This document shows, in pieces, positions 40,678 to 50,068 of a stretch of DNA of 64,000 nt. Numbering within the stretch: position 1 is the first letter of the stretch; the number at the start of each line of letters is the position of its first letter. Origin of the DNA: Bacillota bacterium. Lineage in GTDB: Bacteria > Armatimonadota > HRBIN16. Under the pieces are notes generated by a model. The model searched no databases and had not been told where the DNA came from. It worked only from the letters and a program-made list of their open reading frames with translations. The position numbers were made by a program, and so were the translations under genes. The stretch spans positions 62,001-126,000 of the forward strand of contig JAIMBJ010000004.1 in the NCBI GenBank assembly GCA_023511455.1, read 5' to 3'.

Positions 40678-43600
40678 ATGAAGAACAACCGCAACTGGCT
40701 TCTGCCTGCGGTTTGGTTGGCGAGTCTGCTGCTCTTCGGCGTGTCACCGTCGCTGCTGGCACAGCAGGCGAGGAAGCCGAATCTGGACACGGGAGCGTTC
40801 TCCTGTCTCCTTCCGGGCAGCCCGCTGGATATGCTCCTCGCCGCGCCCGGAACACAACCCCCTCTTCAGTACGAGACCTCGGTGGCACACACCCGCCCCG
40901 AGAAAGCCAACTCTAACCGTCCCGTCGGTCAGGCGTACCTGCGGGGAGGGCTGGCGCTGGGCAATGAGGGCGTGGTGGACGCCGGTTGCTTTCCTTTGCC
41001 TTTCGGCACCAAAGGCGAGAAGGTCGCACTGGCGTTTTTGAGCGGAGAGTATGTGCCCCCCGAGGGCGAGAAACTGCAGCCCGCTCTGGTGAGACTGGCG
41101 CAGCAACGCTCCGCGCAACTCTCCGCGCTTGGCTCCAGCGCAAAACCCGCCGTGTATGCGCTTATCCTGCTCAACAACAGGCTGGACGACGCACTGCAGG
41201 CGCGGCTGGAGGAGCGCGGGGTGGAGCTGTATGGGTTCTATCCGTATCGCGCCTACCAGGCGCGCATTCCGGTAGACGCGCTGAACACCGTGGCGGCGCA
41301 TCCGCAGGTGCGCTGGGTCGGTCAGCCCAATCCGGTGCAGAAACTGGATCCGGAACTGCTGTACTTTATGGGTGACCAGAGCGGCGAGCGCATCTGGCTC
41401 TACGTGAACCTGTTCGCCCCCGATGAAGCAGCACGTGACGTCATCTCCAGCATGGTGACGCAAACCGGCGTGTGGGATTCGTCACTGAGCGTGCTTGCCG
41501 TCGTTGCGGACGCCGCTACCGTCAACCGCCTGCTGGATATGGATGCGGTGCTGTTCGTGGAGCCGATACGCCCGTCGCACGTCATGCACACCGAGTCGCA
41601 GGCATCCATTGATGCCGACCTCTTGTGGCATTACCAGCATGACGGACGCCCCGAGGGCGGCCGCCCTATCAAGGTGGGCGTGATGGACACTGGCGTGCGC
41701 ATCTCGCACTGGGATTTCGCCAATATCCTTGGAGGCACTGCGGGTTACAATCGCACCGATGAGGGCAGCTGGTGGGAGGACCTGCATGGACACGGCACAC
41801 ACGTCTCCGGTACCTTCATGGGTGAGGGACGAGCACAGTTCCGCTATCGGGGCACGGCATCCGGATTGCGTGATACCAACGTCGACGGCTGGGACTTTAT
41901 CTTCAGCAAGGTGTTCCGCTCGGATGGATATTCACAGGGTGACTCGATTTATCAGGGCTTGCTGGACATGCAGGGCAGAGAGACCCGCTACAGACGGCAG
42001 GTGTTCAACTTCAGCGGCGGCGCAGACGGCAGCTATCTCGTCGGCACGGACACCAATTCCCGCAAGGTGGATGAGATGTTCCGGCAGAACATCGTGCCGG
42101 TGATAGCTGCGGGCAACGCGGGTCCCAATGAGGGCACCGTTGGCTCGCCGGGCGTGGCGAAGGGCGCGTTCACCGTAGGTTCCATCTACGACGATGGTGT
42201 GGGAACCTTAGACCAGATGCGCTCCACTTCCTCACGCGGACCCACCGGAGATGGTCGTGTAAAACCGGACGTGGTCGCTCCGGGCATCTCGATAGACTCG
42301 TGCGGTAAGGACAGTGATACCGACTACGCCTACGGCTGGAGCGGCACCTCCATGGCAGCGCCCCACGTCGCGGGACTGGTAGCAGGCTTCATTGGGCACT
42401 ACAACACCCCTGCCTGGGCAACCAAGTCCACCATCCTCGTCAATGCCATTAACCTGGGGCACGCCGCCACGGCTCAGGGACGAGGCAAGGTAGATGGCAT
42501 GCTGTCGCATTACAACATAGACGGTTGGTGGTCCACCTGGTGGGACAGCAATGGAGGCACGGGAAGCCTGAAAACCATCGATTTCAACCTGTCTCAAAAC
42601 GCTGCCCTGTTGCGCATCGTGCTGGTGTACCCGGATGCGCCTGCCCCGTCTGGTGGTAGCGTTGCGCTCAAGAACGACCTGGACCTCTACCTGGACAAAG
42701 AGCCTTTCACTAGTGGAGCCAGCGGCGAGTGGTGGTCTGTCTCTTCCAGAGACAACATAGAGGTCATCAATGTCGCGAACGCCACCGCGGGGAACTATCG
42801 CATCAAGGTGTACACCTATAACCAGAACGAGGGTTCCACGCAGGCGTGGGCAGTGACGGCGCGCGCCTTTTACGGCGATGTCACCCCGAACGTCACCATC
42901 ACATTCACCGCACCGGTGGCGGTGAAACCCAACGTGAACTTCGAGGTGACCGGCTCGGCACGCGCGGATTCTTATGTCGCCTCCGGAGTGCTGGGCGACA
43001 TCAACCTTTTAACCTCCGGTGTAGTGCTGAACGGGCTGACCTACGTGCGCTACGCCCCGGACGGTGCAGAAGAAAGCGTGTATTTTGCGAGCAGGGAGAG
43101 CATGAATCAGGGCAACATCCCTGCCGGCTACTGGCGACGGCTGGTTTGGAGCCTGAAGGGAACCACCGAGGGCTCCAAAAGCATCCGTTACGACATCCAG
43201 TCCATCAACGGCGGCACCGCCTCCGTCACCCGCACGGTGATTGTGGACGGTACCAACCCCACCAACTGGCAGGGCTTTCTACCAGACTGGACGAACGACC
43301 CGACGCCGAACTGCTCTATCCAGGTACAGGACGCCCTGTCAGGGCTGAACACCAGCGAACTGTACTACTGGTACTGGACTGCTGCCACAGGGACGCGGGG
43401 ACCGTTCGCGTGCACCACCAGTGCCGCCAACGGCTCCACCGCGCTCGAGCGCATCACCGCAACGGACGTGCCGTTCAATCAGGAAGGCAGCACCGGGCAA
43501 AATCAGGTCTATTTCCGCGCCTACGACCGTGCGGGCAACTCCAGCGACAGCGGCTGGAAAACGGTGAAGATCGACCTCACCGCCCCGCAGGACTGGCAGA

Positions 43601-44943
43601 ACTTCACTGTGACCAGCGTGGGCAGCACAGGACTGACGCCAACCTGCACTGTGCAGGTACGCGACTTGCTGTCAGGGCTGAGCATCTCCGCTGGAGCCTA
43701 TTACCGCTATTCGAAAGATGGCGGCAGCACGTGGAGCACCTGGCAGCTGGGAACCCTCACCGGTTCAGATGGCACCCCCGCTTTCCAGACCCTCACCGCT
43801 ACCAACGTGCCCTTCAACCAGCAGAACGCAACGCTGAACAAAATCCAGTTTGCTGCGCGTGACGTAGCAGGCACATGGGGCTACAGTCCCCAGTACACCG
43901 TAGCCACCAAATACACCACCTATCTCGACCTGCAGAACGCTTCCGGCACTATCGGACAAACGGCAACTCTGCAGGCAACACTGCGTCGCGTCTCGGACAA
44001 CGCCGTGTTGTCCAGCAAGACGGTGAGCTTCAGCGTGGAAGGCTCGTCTGTTGGCTCTGCGACTACCGACGCCTCCGGCGTTGCCAAGCGGACGTGGACG
44101 GTGACCGCCGGTATACTGGGTGACGTGCCGATGAGCGCATCGTTTGCCGGAGACAGCACGTACCATCCCAGCTCAGACACAGCCACCTTCCGCCGCTACG
44201 CCGATACCGTCGTCTCTGTCTCGAACGTATCCGGCAGGCGAGGCGAAACCGTTACCCTGACCGCGAAACTGACGCGCAAGCACGATGGTGCGCTGATCAT
44301 TAACCGCATGCTTAGATTCAAGGTGGACGGTATCGTTGTCGGCAATGCGCTGACCAATATCGGCGGTGTTGCCAGCGTGGCTTACACCATCCCCAACGAT
44401 GCCTCCATCGGGGCGCACCAGATTCTGGTAGAGTTCGCCGGGGACGATCCCCTGAATCCCAGCAAGGGCACCGGCACACTCCACGTTGCTCCAACCATTC
44501 ACGTGGTCAGCGGGCGTGTGTATCTGCAGGATTACATCGCAGACCCGACCGATACCTCGGTCACCATTGAAATCCGCGAACCAGGCAGCACCACACCGGT
44601 GGAAACGCACATTGTGCTGCTCGACGGCAACCTGTACGCCTTCGGCACCACGCTGGAGGGAACGTACGACCTCGCTGCCAAAGCCTCGCACTGGCTGAGA
44701 CAAACCCGACAACGAATCGCTATCCGGGGCGATGTGACGGTGAACTTCAGCCTGATCAACGGCGACGTGGATGGCGATAACGAAGTAACGCTGTTTGATT
44801 TCGGCGAGCTGGTCGCGGCGTTTGGCAGTCTGCCGGGCGACAGCAACTGGAACGCCAATGCCGATCTGGACGGAGATGAGGAGGTCACCCTCTTTGACTT
44901 CGGCATCCTCGTGCGCAACTTCGGTTTGATTGGCGACGATTAA
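40678..44943 (+). CDS. Secreted subtilisin-like protease with Ig-like and dockerin-like domains
   Basis: 1421 residues from ATG 40678 behind GGGAGGT. Signal peptide (about 1-29, ending SLLA). A long N-terminal pro-region precedes the S8 domain with catalytic Asp337 (GVMDTGVR), His372 (GHGTHVSG) and Ser558 (GTSMAAPHVAG). A P-domain-like beta-sandwich, two Thr/Ser-rich repeats (NWQGFLPDWTNDPTPNCSIQ and a later NFTVTSVGSTGLTPTCTVQ copy) and two bacterial Ig-like domains (GTIGQTATLQATLRR; GRRGETVTLTAKLTR) follow. The end (residues ~1360-1420) is a dockerin type I-like pair, GDVDGDNEVTLFDFGELV and ADLDGDEEVTLFDFGILV. No cohesin is in the window. It ends ten bases before a strong hairpin. Confidence 0.92.
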   Translation: MKNNRNWLLPAVWLASLLLFGVSPSLLAQQARKPNLDTGAFSCLLPGSPLDMLLAAPGTQPPLQYETSVAHTRPEKANSNRPVGQAYLRGGLALGNEGVVDAGCFPLPFGTKGEKVALAFLSGEYVPPEGEKLQPALVRLAQQRSAQLSALGSSAKPAVYALILLNNRLDDALQARLEERGVELYGFYPYRAYQARIPVDALNTVAAHPQVRWVGQPNPVQKLDPELLYFMGDQSGERIWLYVNLFAPDEAARDVISSMVTQTGVWDSSLSVLAVVADAATVNRLLDMDAVLFVEPIRPSHVMHTESQASIDADLLWHYQHDGRPEGGRPIKVGVMDTGVRISHWDFANILGGTAGYNRTDEGSWWEDLHGHGTHVSGTFMGEGRAQFRYRGTASGLRDTNVDGWDFIFSKVFRSDGYSQGDSIYQGLLDMQGRETRYRRQVFNFSGGADGSYLVGTDTNSRKVDEMFRQNIVPVIAAGNAGPNEGTVGSPGVAKGAFTVGSIYDDGVGTLDQMRSTSSRGPTGDGRVKPDVVAPGISIDSCGKDSDTDYAYGWSGTSMAAPHVAGLVAGFIGHYNTPAWATKSTILVNAINLGHAATAQGRGKVDGMLSHYNIDGWWSTWWDSNGGTGSLKTIDFNLSQNAALLRIVLVYPDAPAPSGGSVALKNDLDLYLDKEPFTSGASGEWWSVSSRDNIEVINVANATAGNYRIKVYTYNQNEGSTQAWAVTARAFYGDVTPNVTITFTAPVAVKPNVNFEVTGSARADSYVASGVLGDINLLTSGVVLNGLTYVRYAPDGAEESVYFASRESMNQGNIPAGYWRRLVWSLKGTTEGSKSIRYDIQSINGGTASVTRTVIVDGTNPTNWQGFLPDWTNDPTPNCSIQVQDALSGLNTSELYYWYWTAATGTRGPFACTTSAANGSTALERITATDVPFNQEGSTGQNQVYFRAYDRAGNSSDSGWKTVKIDLTAPQDWQNFTVTSVGSTGLTPTCTVQVRDLLSGLSISAGAYYRYSKDGGSTWSTWQLGTLTGSDGTPAFQTLTATNVPFNQQNATLNKIQFAARDVAGTWGYSPQYTVATKYTTYLDLQNASGTIGQTATLQATLRRVSDNAVLSSKTVSFSVEGSSVGSATTDASGVAKRTWTVTAGILGDVPMSASFAGDSTYHPSSDTATFRRYADTVVSVSNVSGRRGETVTLTAKLTRKHDGALIINRMLRFKVDGIVVGNALTNIGGVASVAYTIPNDASIGAHQILVEFAGDDPLNPSKGTGTLHVAPTIHVVSGRVYLQDYIADPTDTSVTIEIREPGSTTPVETHIVLLDGNLYAFGTTLEGTYDLAAKASHWLRQTRQRIAIRGDVTVNFSLINGDVDGDNEVTLFDFGELVAAFGSLPGDSNWNANADLDGDEEVTLFDFGILVRNFGLIGDD

Positions 44944-44952
44944 GCGAACAAA

Positions 44953-44976
44953 GGGGTGCTCCGTACGGAGCACCCC
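44953..44976 (+). terminator. Terminator hairpin after the subtilase gene
   Basis: GGGGTGCTCC-GTAC-GGAGCACCCC is a perfect 24-base palindrome (10-bp stem plus a self-complementary GTAC centre). Only TTGAC follows, so there is no real T-run; the strength of the stem makes termination likely anyway. Confidence 0.65.
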
Positions 44977-45004
44977 TTGACAAACAGCCTTCCCCCAAGA
45001 TAAC
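44977..45004 (+). promoter_or_regulatory. Sigma-70 promoter of the Gly/Pro-rich protein gene
   Basis: TTGACA (44977-44982) abuts the preceding hairpin. After 16 bases comes GATAAC (44999-45004), four of six matches to the -10 consensus. The gene starts 50 bases downstream behind AGGGAGG. Confidence 0.6.
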
Positions 45005-45054
45005 ATGCTAATAGAAGTACGGTACGACCGTCGACCAGAAAGGGAGGTCTCCCG

Positions 45055-45486
45055 ATGCGAAGTTCCAGAAAGGGGTTTGAGCTCGACCCCATTACCCTGG
45101 GCACCATCGCGCTGGGCATCGTGCTGGTGGTGGTGTTCATCGTTATCGGCAATAACCGGATGCCTCAACCGGTATCGCCTTCCTATGCCAGTACCTCTGC
45201 CGGTACGGGCGGAATGGGCGGCGCGCCATCGTATGGCGGAGCCCCCTATGGAGCTGGCCCCGGTGGTGGCATGCCCTATGGTGCGCCAACCGGTCCCTAC
45301 GGAGGATACGGTGCTCCGCCGGGAATGCCGCCCGGTATCCCTCCGGGTGTTGGTGCTCCCACCTCTGGAGCCTATCGCCCGCCGGGCCCCATGATGAGTG
45401 GTCCCTCCGCGGCACCCTCCGGTGGAGCAGGAACGATGGGCGGACTGGGAGGCAGAAGAGGCGACGTGGGACTGGAGGAAGATTAA
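45055..45486 (+). CDS. Small membrane protein with Gly/Pro/Tyr-rich tail
   Basis: 143 residues from ATG 45055 (AAAGGGAGGTCTCCCG before it). A short cytoplasmic start, one membrane helix (LGTIALGIVLVVVFIVIG), then ~110 residues of low complexity built from Gly, Pro, Ala, Ser and Tyr (YGGAPYGAGPGGGMPYGAP). The end is charged (GRRGDVGLEED). No family recognised. It is a single-gene unit with its own promoter and a rho-independent terminator. Confidence 0.75.
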   Translation: MRSSRKGFELDPITLGTIALGIVLVVVFIVIGNNRMPQPVSPSYASTSAGTGGMGGAPSYGGAPYGAGPGGGMPYGAPTGPYGGYGAPPGMPPGIPPGVGAPTSGAYRPPGPMMSGPSAAPSGGAGTMGGLGGRRGDVGLEED

Positions 45487-45503
45487 CCTGCTCTTCCTCG
45501 CCG

Positions 45504-45533
45504 AGCGGCTGCCGACAGAGCAGCCGCTTTTTT
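45504..45533 (+). terminator. Rho-independent terminator
   Basis: AGCGGCTGC (45504-45512) pairs perfectly with GCAGCCGCT (45520-45528) around a seven-base loop, and a run of six T follows. The clearest intrinsic terminator in the window; it closes the 45055-45486 unit. Confidence 0.92.
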
Positions 45534-45616
45534 ATCCTGCGGTTTTGGGGTGGAACCTGTTTATCCTCGCTCGCCGTATGAAAAACAAAACACACGAAGT
45601 GAAAGGAGGAGGTTTT

Positions 45617-46690
45617 ATGCATCGCTGGCAGAAGGCAGTGGCAGTTGTTCTGGTGCTGACGGGCATCTTCACTGGAGCGTTGTGGTTCACCGGCAACCTG
45701 TTTGCAGACCCATTGCCTCAGGGACGCTCTGCACCCGACTTTACTTTACCGGATCAAGATGGTAAACGGCATCGGCTTTCCGCGTACCGCGGTAAGACGG
45801 TAGTGCTCGCCTTTTATCCCGCAGATATGACGCCCGGCTGCACGATGGAGATGCGCTCGCTGAACGCATCGCTGCCTCAGTTCAAAGAGATGGGCGTGCA
45901 GGTTTTCGGTATCAGCGCGCAGGACGTGAAGTCCAAGCGTGAGTTTTGCGACAGAGAAGGTCTGCAGTTCCCCCTGCTGGCAGATGTCGGTGGGAAGGTT
46001 GCACGTCAATACGGCGTGCTCGCCCCGGCGGGGATTGCCCAGCGCGTGACGTTCATCATCAATCCGAAGGGACAAATCGCCAGCGTCATTACCAATGTGA
46101 ACGTCAATGCACATGGCGAGCAGGTGCTGGCGATGCTCAAGCAACAACCCTCCGCGCAAGCCTCTGCCAACTGGAAGGCCCAGCTGGGACAGCTGGTGCC
46201 TGACTTCCAGCTTCCCCGAGCGGATAACGGCAAGATGGAATCGGTATACGGCGACCGCAAGCAGAAGGCAACGGTGGTCATGTTCATCGCCACCCGATGC
46301 CCCATCTCCAACGCCTACAATGAGCGTATGCGTACCATCGCACAGGAATACATGGCAAAGGGCGTTCGATTCGTCGGCATCAACTCCAACGTCATCGAGC
46401 CGACCCCAGAAGTGGCGGAACATGCCAAGCAAAATGGCTTCCCCTTCCCTGTCCTGAAAGACGAGGGTAACAAAATTGCCGACCGCTTCAACGCGCAGTT
46501 CACCCCTGAAATCTTCGTCATGGATGCGAATGGCGTTCTGCGCTATCACGGGCGGATCGACGACAGCCAGAACCCGGCAAACATCACCTCTCATGACCTG
46601 CGAGATACCCTGGACGCGCTGCTGGCAGGAAAGAACCCGCCTCGCGCGGAAACCAAAGCCTTCGGATGCACGATTAAGAGAGTGAGGTAA
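45617..46690 (+). CDS. Exported protein with two tandem peroxiredoxin/redoxin domains
   Basis: 357 residues from ATG 45617 behind GGAGGAGG. An N-terminal signal or anchor (VAVVLVLTGIFTGALWF) is followed by domain 1 (about 35-175), BCP-like with FYPADMTPGCTMEM, where the peroxidatic Cys is present. The usual resolving Cys five residues on is replaced; another Cys stands in KREFCDREG. Domain 2 (about 190-345) is redoxin-like with FIATRCPISNAYNERM and a single Cys. The tandem arrangement suggests internal relay or division of labour, acting outside the cytoplasm. First gene of an operon with the TlpA-like, DUF58 and BatA-like genes (gap six bases). Confidence 0.88.
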   Translation: MHRWQKAVAVVLVLTGIFTGALWFTGNLFADPLPQGRSAPDFTLPDQDGKRHRLSAYRGKTVVLAFYPADMTPGCTMEMRSLNASLPQFKEMGVQVFGISAQDVKSKREFCDREGLQFPLLADVGGKVARQYGVLAPAGIAQRVTFIINPKGQIASVITNVNVNAHGEQVLAMLKQQPSAQASANWKAQLGQLVPDFQLPRADNGKMESVYGDRKQKATVVMFIATRCPISNAYNERMRTIAQEYMAKGVRFVGINSNVIEPTPEVAEHAKQNGFPFPVLKDEGNKIADRFNAQFTPEIFVMDANGVLRYHGRIDDSQNPANITSHDLRDTLDALLAGKNPPRAETKAFGCTIKRVR

Positions 46691-46696
46691 GAGAGG

Positions 46697-47194
46697 GTGT
46701 TCGCACATCGGTTCGGCTCGGTCGTCGTACTGTTGAGCATCGCGCTGCTGGCACAGGCAGCGGCAAAAGTACCGCAGGTAGACGGCGACGGTTTCAAAAA
46801 GGAGCTGGCGAAACGCAAAGGCAAGGTGGTGGTCGTCAACCTGTGGGCAACATGGTGTGCGCCCTGCCGCGCTGAGTTCCCTGCGCTGGTTAAGCTGTAT
46901 AACACCTACCGCAACCGCGGCGTGGATGTCCTCGTCATCTCGGTGGATGATGTGGCGGACGAGGCGAAGGTGGCGCAGTTCCTGCAGCAGCAGAAAGCGA
47001 AAATGCCCGCGTTTATCAAGAAACCGGGCGATTCCGAGAAGTTCATCAATGCGGTGGACCGCGATTGGCGCGGGGCAATCCCGTACACGATAGTGTACGA
47101 CCGTAACGGCAAACCGTTTGCCAGAATGCTGGGCGACCACACCTTCGCTGAATTTGAAGCCACGGTGAAAAAGGCTCTTGCCAAACGCAAATGA
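46697..47194 (+). CDS. TlpA-like thioredoxin-fold protein
   Basis: 165 residues from GTG 46697. Signal peptide (VVVLLSIALLAQAAA) and a thioredoxin fold with the active site WCAPC (residues 53-57) in NLWATWCAPCRAEFPALV; cis-Pro region AIPYTIVYDRNGKP. An extracytoplasmic thiol-disulfide oxidoreductase, plausibly the reductant for the upstream redoxin. It overlaps the DUF58 gene start by four bases (ATGA). Confidence 0.9.
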   Translation: MFAHRFGSVVVLLSIALLAQAAAKVPQVDGDGFKKELAKRKGKVVVVNLWATWCAPCRAEFPALVKLYNTYRNRGVDVLVISVDDVADEAKVAQFLQQQKAKMPAFIKKPGDSEKFINAVDRDWRGAIPYTIVYDRNGKPFARMLGDHTFAEFEATVKKALAKRK

Positions 47195-48081
47195 CCCCCG
47201 TATCCGAAAACCCTTTGCTGGAGGCGTCGTTTCTGCTACGCCTCCAGCGTTTGCAACTGCTGGTCCGGCGGCCACTGCCGGGTCAGTGGAAGGGAGAACA
47301 TCGTTCGCCCAAACGTGGTTACAGTGTGGAGTTCGCCGATTTCCGCGAGTATTCGCCCGGAGACGACCTGCGCTACGTGGACTGGAAAGCCTACGGCAGG
47401 TTAGAACGCCTCTATCTGAAGCAATACGTGGAGGAGGAAGATATCTACGTCTTGCTGCTGGTGGACTGCAGCCGCTCCATGCAGTTCGGACAACCCACGA
47501 AACTGCTGTTTGCTCTGCAGGTGGCTGCAGCTCTTGGCTACATCGCGCTGAGCCGCTTTCACCGCGTGGGTGCGGGGCTGATAGCCGACGGCAGTGTGTT
47601 CTGGATGCGCCCGGTGCGCGGCAGGCAGTCTCTGATTCCTTTGCTGCGCTTTCTGGGCAACCCACCCGATGCGCGAAGCACTGCACTCGCCGAAGCAGCG
47701 CGGCAGGTGGTCAACAGCTGGAAACACCGCGGGGCGGTATACCTGCTGACCGACCTGATGGATGAACACTGGCAGGGCGCCCTGCGCCAACTCCTTTCCC
47801 GTCGCCACGAACTCACCCTCATCCATACCCTCACTCCACAGGAATTACATCCCGACCTGATGGGTGACCTGCTGCTGGTGGATAGCGAGACAGGCGAGGC
47901 GCGCGAGGTCAGCCTTTCCGCTCACGCCCTGAACCTGTACCAGCGTGCCCTGCACCAGCTCTTTAATGACGCCTCCGCCCTGTGCGGACACTTCGGCGGC
48001 AACTACCTGCTGGCGGATACCTCGCAACCGCTGGAGCAGTTCGTGCTGCGGGAGATGCGAACAAGGGGGGTGCTGGCATGA
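47191..48081 (+). CDS. DUF58 / VWA-like protein
   Basis: 296 residues. The DUF58 signature GYSVEFADFREYSPGDDLR and VDWKAYGRLERLYLKQY precede a VWA-like fold with a MIDAS-type DCSRSM at residue 92. DUF58 proteins usually work with a MoxR ATPase in metal- or chaperone-linked complexes. No moxR gene is adjacent. Stop and the next start overlap as ATGA. Confidence 0.9.
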   Translation: MTPVSENPLLEASFLLRLQRLQLLVRRPLPGQWKGEHRSPKRGYSVEFADFREYSPGDDLRYVDWKAYGRLERLYLKQYVEEEDIYVLLLVDCSRSMQFGQPTKLLFALQVAAALGYIALSRFHRVGAGLIADGSVFWMRPVRGRQSLIPLLRFLGNPPDARSTALAEAARQVVNSWKHRGAVYLLTDLMDEHWQGALRQLLSRRHELTLIHTLTPQELHPDLMGDLLLVDSETGEAREVSLSAHALNLYQRALHQLFNDASALCGHFGGNYLLADTSQPLEQFVLREMRTRGVLA

Positions 48082-49916
48082 GATTCCTTGCCGCGTGGAA
48101 CCTGCTATGGTTTTTGCCCATTGGCGGCGCGATTGTCGCGCTCTACATCCTGCGCCTGCGTCGCCGTCGCGTGGAGGTTCCCGCCGTTCTGCTCTGGACG
48201 CAGGTATTGCAGGACTTTCAGGCGAACGTGCCGTGGCAACGGCTGCGCAAGCACTGGCTGTTGCTGGTGCAGCTGCTGGCTGCGCTGTTACTGGTACTGG
48301 GGGTGGCACAGCCTTACACCCGCGCATGGGTCTACTCTGGCGAGGCGCATGTGCTGGTGCTAGACGGAAGCGCAAGTATGCTGGCAACCGACGTGGCGCC
48401 CAATCGTTTCGAACAGGCAAAGGCTCTGGCGCGAGAGTATATCCAGAAAATGCCGCAGGGTGACCAGGCAGCCATCGTGCTGGCGGGGGCACGCCCTCGC
48501 GTGCTTTGCGGACTGACGTATAACCGTTCGGAGTTGCTGCGTGCCCTGAAAAACGCCCTGCCCGCTGAAACCGGCGTGAACATGGCAGAAGCGGTGGCGC
48601 TCGCCTCGGCAATCCTCGCGCCCTTCGCTGCCCCAACGATTGAAGTGTTCACCGACGGAGGCTTTCCCGAACCGCGGGATATCGACACAGGAAGAGCGCG
48701 ACTTCAGTACCATATGGTGGGCACTCGTGCGGAGAACGCAGGTATCGTGGCGGTAGACCTGCGCGAAGACCACGACGCTCCCGCGCGGTTTGACCTCTTT
48801 GTGGCGGTGCGTCATAATAGCAATAGGGAAAAGCGTTACACGGTGGAGCTCTGGCGCGGCGATAATCTGACAGATGCTCAGGAGGTGGTAGTGCCCGCCA
48901 AATCGGAAGTTCCCGTGTTGTTCCGCCAGCTGATACCAGCCGACCAACCGGAGGAGTTGCGCGTTCGGCTGGACACACGCGACGCCCTCGCCTGCGACAA
49001 CGCCGCTTACGCCGTACTGCACCCGGTGCGCCCGCTAAAGGTATTGCTGGTGAGCAAAGGTAATCTCTTTCTGGAAACCGCCCTGCAGTTAGATGCTCGC
49101 ACCACCGTACAGAGAACAACATCGCCGCCGACTGCCGAGGCATCCGCCCAATTTGACGTGGTGGTCTACGACAATATAGAGCCCGCCTCCCCTCCTTCTG
49201 GTCATGCTGTAATCGTCGGGGTCATCCCGCGATGGTTCCCTGTTGTCCCTCTTCAGGCTATAGAGAACAGTGTGGTGGTGGACTGGAATCACACCCATCC
49301 TGTGATGCGCTACGTCGACCTCGCTTCGGTACGGCTGAGCAAAGTCACCCCCGTTGTGCCTCAGGCGGGCACGGCAACCTTAGCCGAAGTCAGCGAAGGG
49401 GCTGTGATGGTGTCCGTATCCAAGCCAGACAAACGCTGGATGCTCATCACTTTCGACGTGGGGGCGACAGACCTGCCGTTGCGCGTGGCGTTTCCGGTGA
49501 TGATGCTGAACGCCCTGCGCTGGTTAACTGCGCCGTCGGAGGGGGCAGAACGTGGATTGATACCGGCAGGCGGTCTGGCAGTTATCCCCGTGCCGGGCGA
49601 CCTTGACAGGATAGCAGTGCGCCTGCCCAGCGGCAAAACGAAGGAAATGAGCGTGCAGGATGGAACCGCTCCCTTTGAGGACACCGTGCAAACCGGTATT
49701 TATCGATGCCCGGAGACAGGCTATCTGTTCGCCGTGAATCTCGCACAGCGCGAAGAGACCGATCTGGCAGTGAATCAGTACGGTACTCCCGCGTCAACCG
49801 GCACATCTGCCGGCGTCAGGAAGGTTCTGGCACGGCGAGAGTGGTGGCACTGGCTGGCAGGAGTGCTCCTCGCGGTGATGTTGCTGGAATGGGTGATATA
49901 CCATAGAAGGTGGTGA
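48078..49916 (+). CDS. BatA-like membrane protein with VWA domain
   Basis: 612 residues. An N-terminal BatA domain has two helices (NLLWFLPIGGAIVALYILRL; WLLLVQLLAALLLVLGVAQP), then a VWA domain with MIDAS DGSASM at residue 96, an Ig-like middle part (VELWRGDNLTDAQEVVVPAK), a second glutamine-amidotransferase-like half, and a C-terminal helix (WLAGVLLAVMLLEWVIYH). It completes the DUF58-BatA pair. An A7/T7 hairpin lies 37 bases after the stop. Confidence 0.88.
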   Translation: MRFLAAWNLLWFLPIGGAIVALYILRLRRRRVEVPAVLLWTQVLQDFQANVPWQRLRKHWLLLVQLLAALLLVLGVAQPYTRAWVYSGEAHVLVLDGSASMLATDVAPNRFEQAKALAREYIQKMPQGDQAAIVLAGARPRVLCGLTYNRSELLRALKNALPAETGVNMAEAVALASAILAPFAAPTIEVFTDGGFPEPRDIDTGRARLQYHMVGTRAENAGIVAVDLREDHDAPARFDLFVAVRHNSNREKRYTVELWRGDNLTDAQEVVVPAKSEVPVLFRQLIPADQPEELRVRLDTRDALACDNAAYAVLHPVRPLKVLLVSKGNLFLETALQLDARTTVQRTTSPPTAEASAQFDVVVYDNIEPASPPSGHAVIVGVIPRWFPVVPLQAIENSVVVDWNHTHPVMRYVDLASVRLSKVTPVVPQAGTATLAEVSEGAVMVSVSKPDKRWMLITFDVGATDLPLRVAFPVMMLNALRWLTAPSEGAERGLIPAGGLAVIPVPGDLDRIAVRLPSGKTKEMSVQDGTAPFEDTVQTGIYRCPETGYLFAVNLAQREETDLAVNQYGTPASTGTSAGVRKVLARREWWHWLAGVLLAVMLLEWVIYHRRW

Positions 49917-49952
49917 ACCAGCGTATTTCGTGGTGCTTATAGCAAAAGTGGC

Positions 49953-49972
49953 AAAAAAACTGATGTTTTTTT
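49953..49972 (+). terminator. A/T hairpin with T-run after the batA-like gene
   Basis: AAAAAAAC (49953-49960) pairs with GTTTTTTT (49965-49972) around TGAT. The stem is weak (one G-C pair), but it ends in a run of seven T, so it may act as a terminator for either strand. Confidence 0.45.
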
Positions 49973-49995
49973 CTTACAAAACCGTGCAAAACCCC

Positions 49996-50016
49996 TTGAA
50001 CGGCACGCAACTTGCG
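49996..50016 (+). promoter_or_regulatory. Possible sigma-54 promoter of the PEP-CTERM-like gene
   Basis: CGGCACG (50001-50007), four bases, then TTGCG (50012-50016): GG and GC are separated by exactly ten bases and the -12 TTGC is perfect. The same stretch also allows a sigma-70 reading: TTGAAC (49996-50001), 18 bases, TAGAAT (50020-50025). Sequence alone cannot decide between them. Confidence 0.5.
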
Positions 50017-50068
50017 TTGTAGAATATCAGCAGATGTCGGACAGGAGTAAGAGAGGAGAGGGTTCGCA

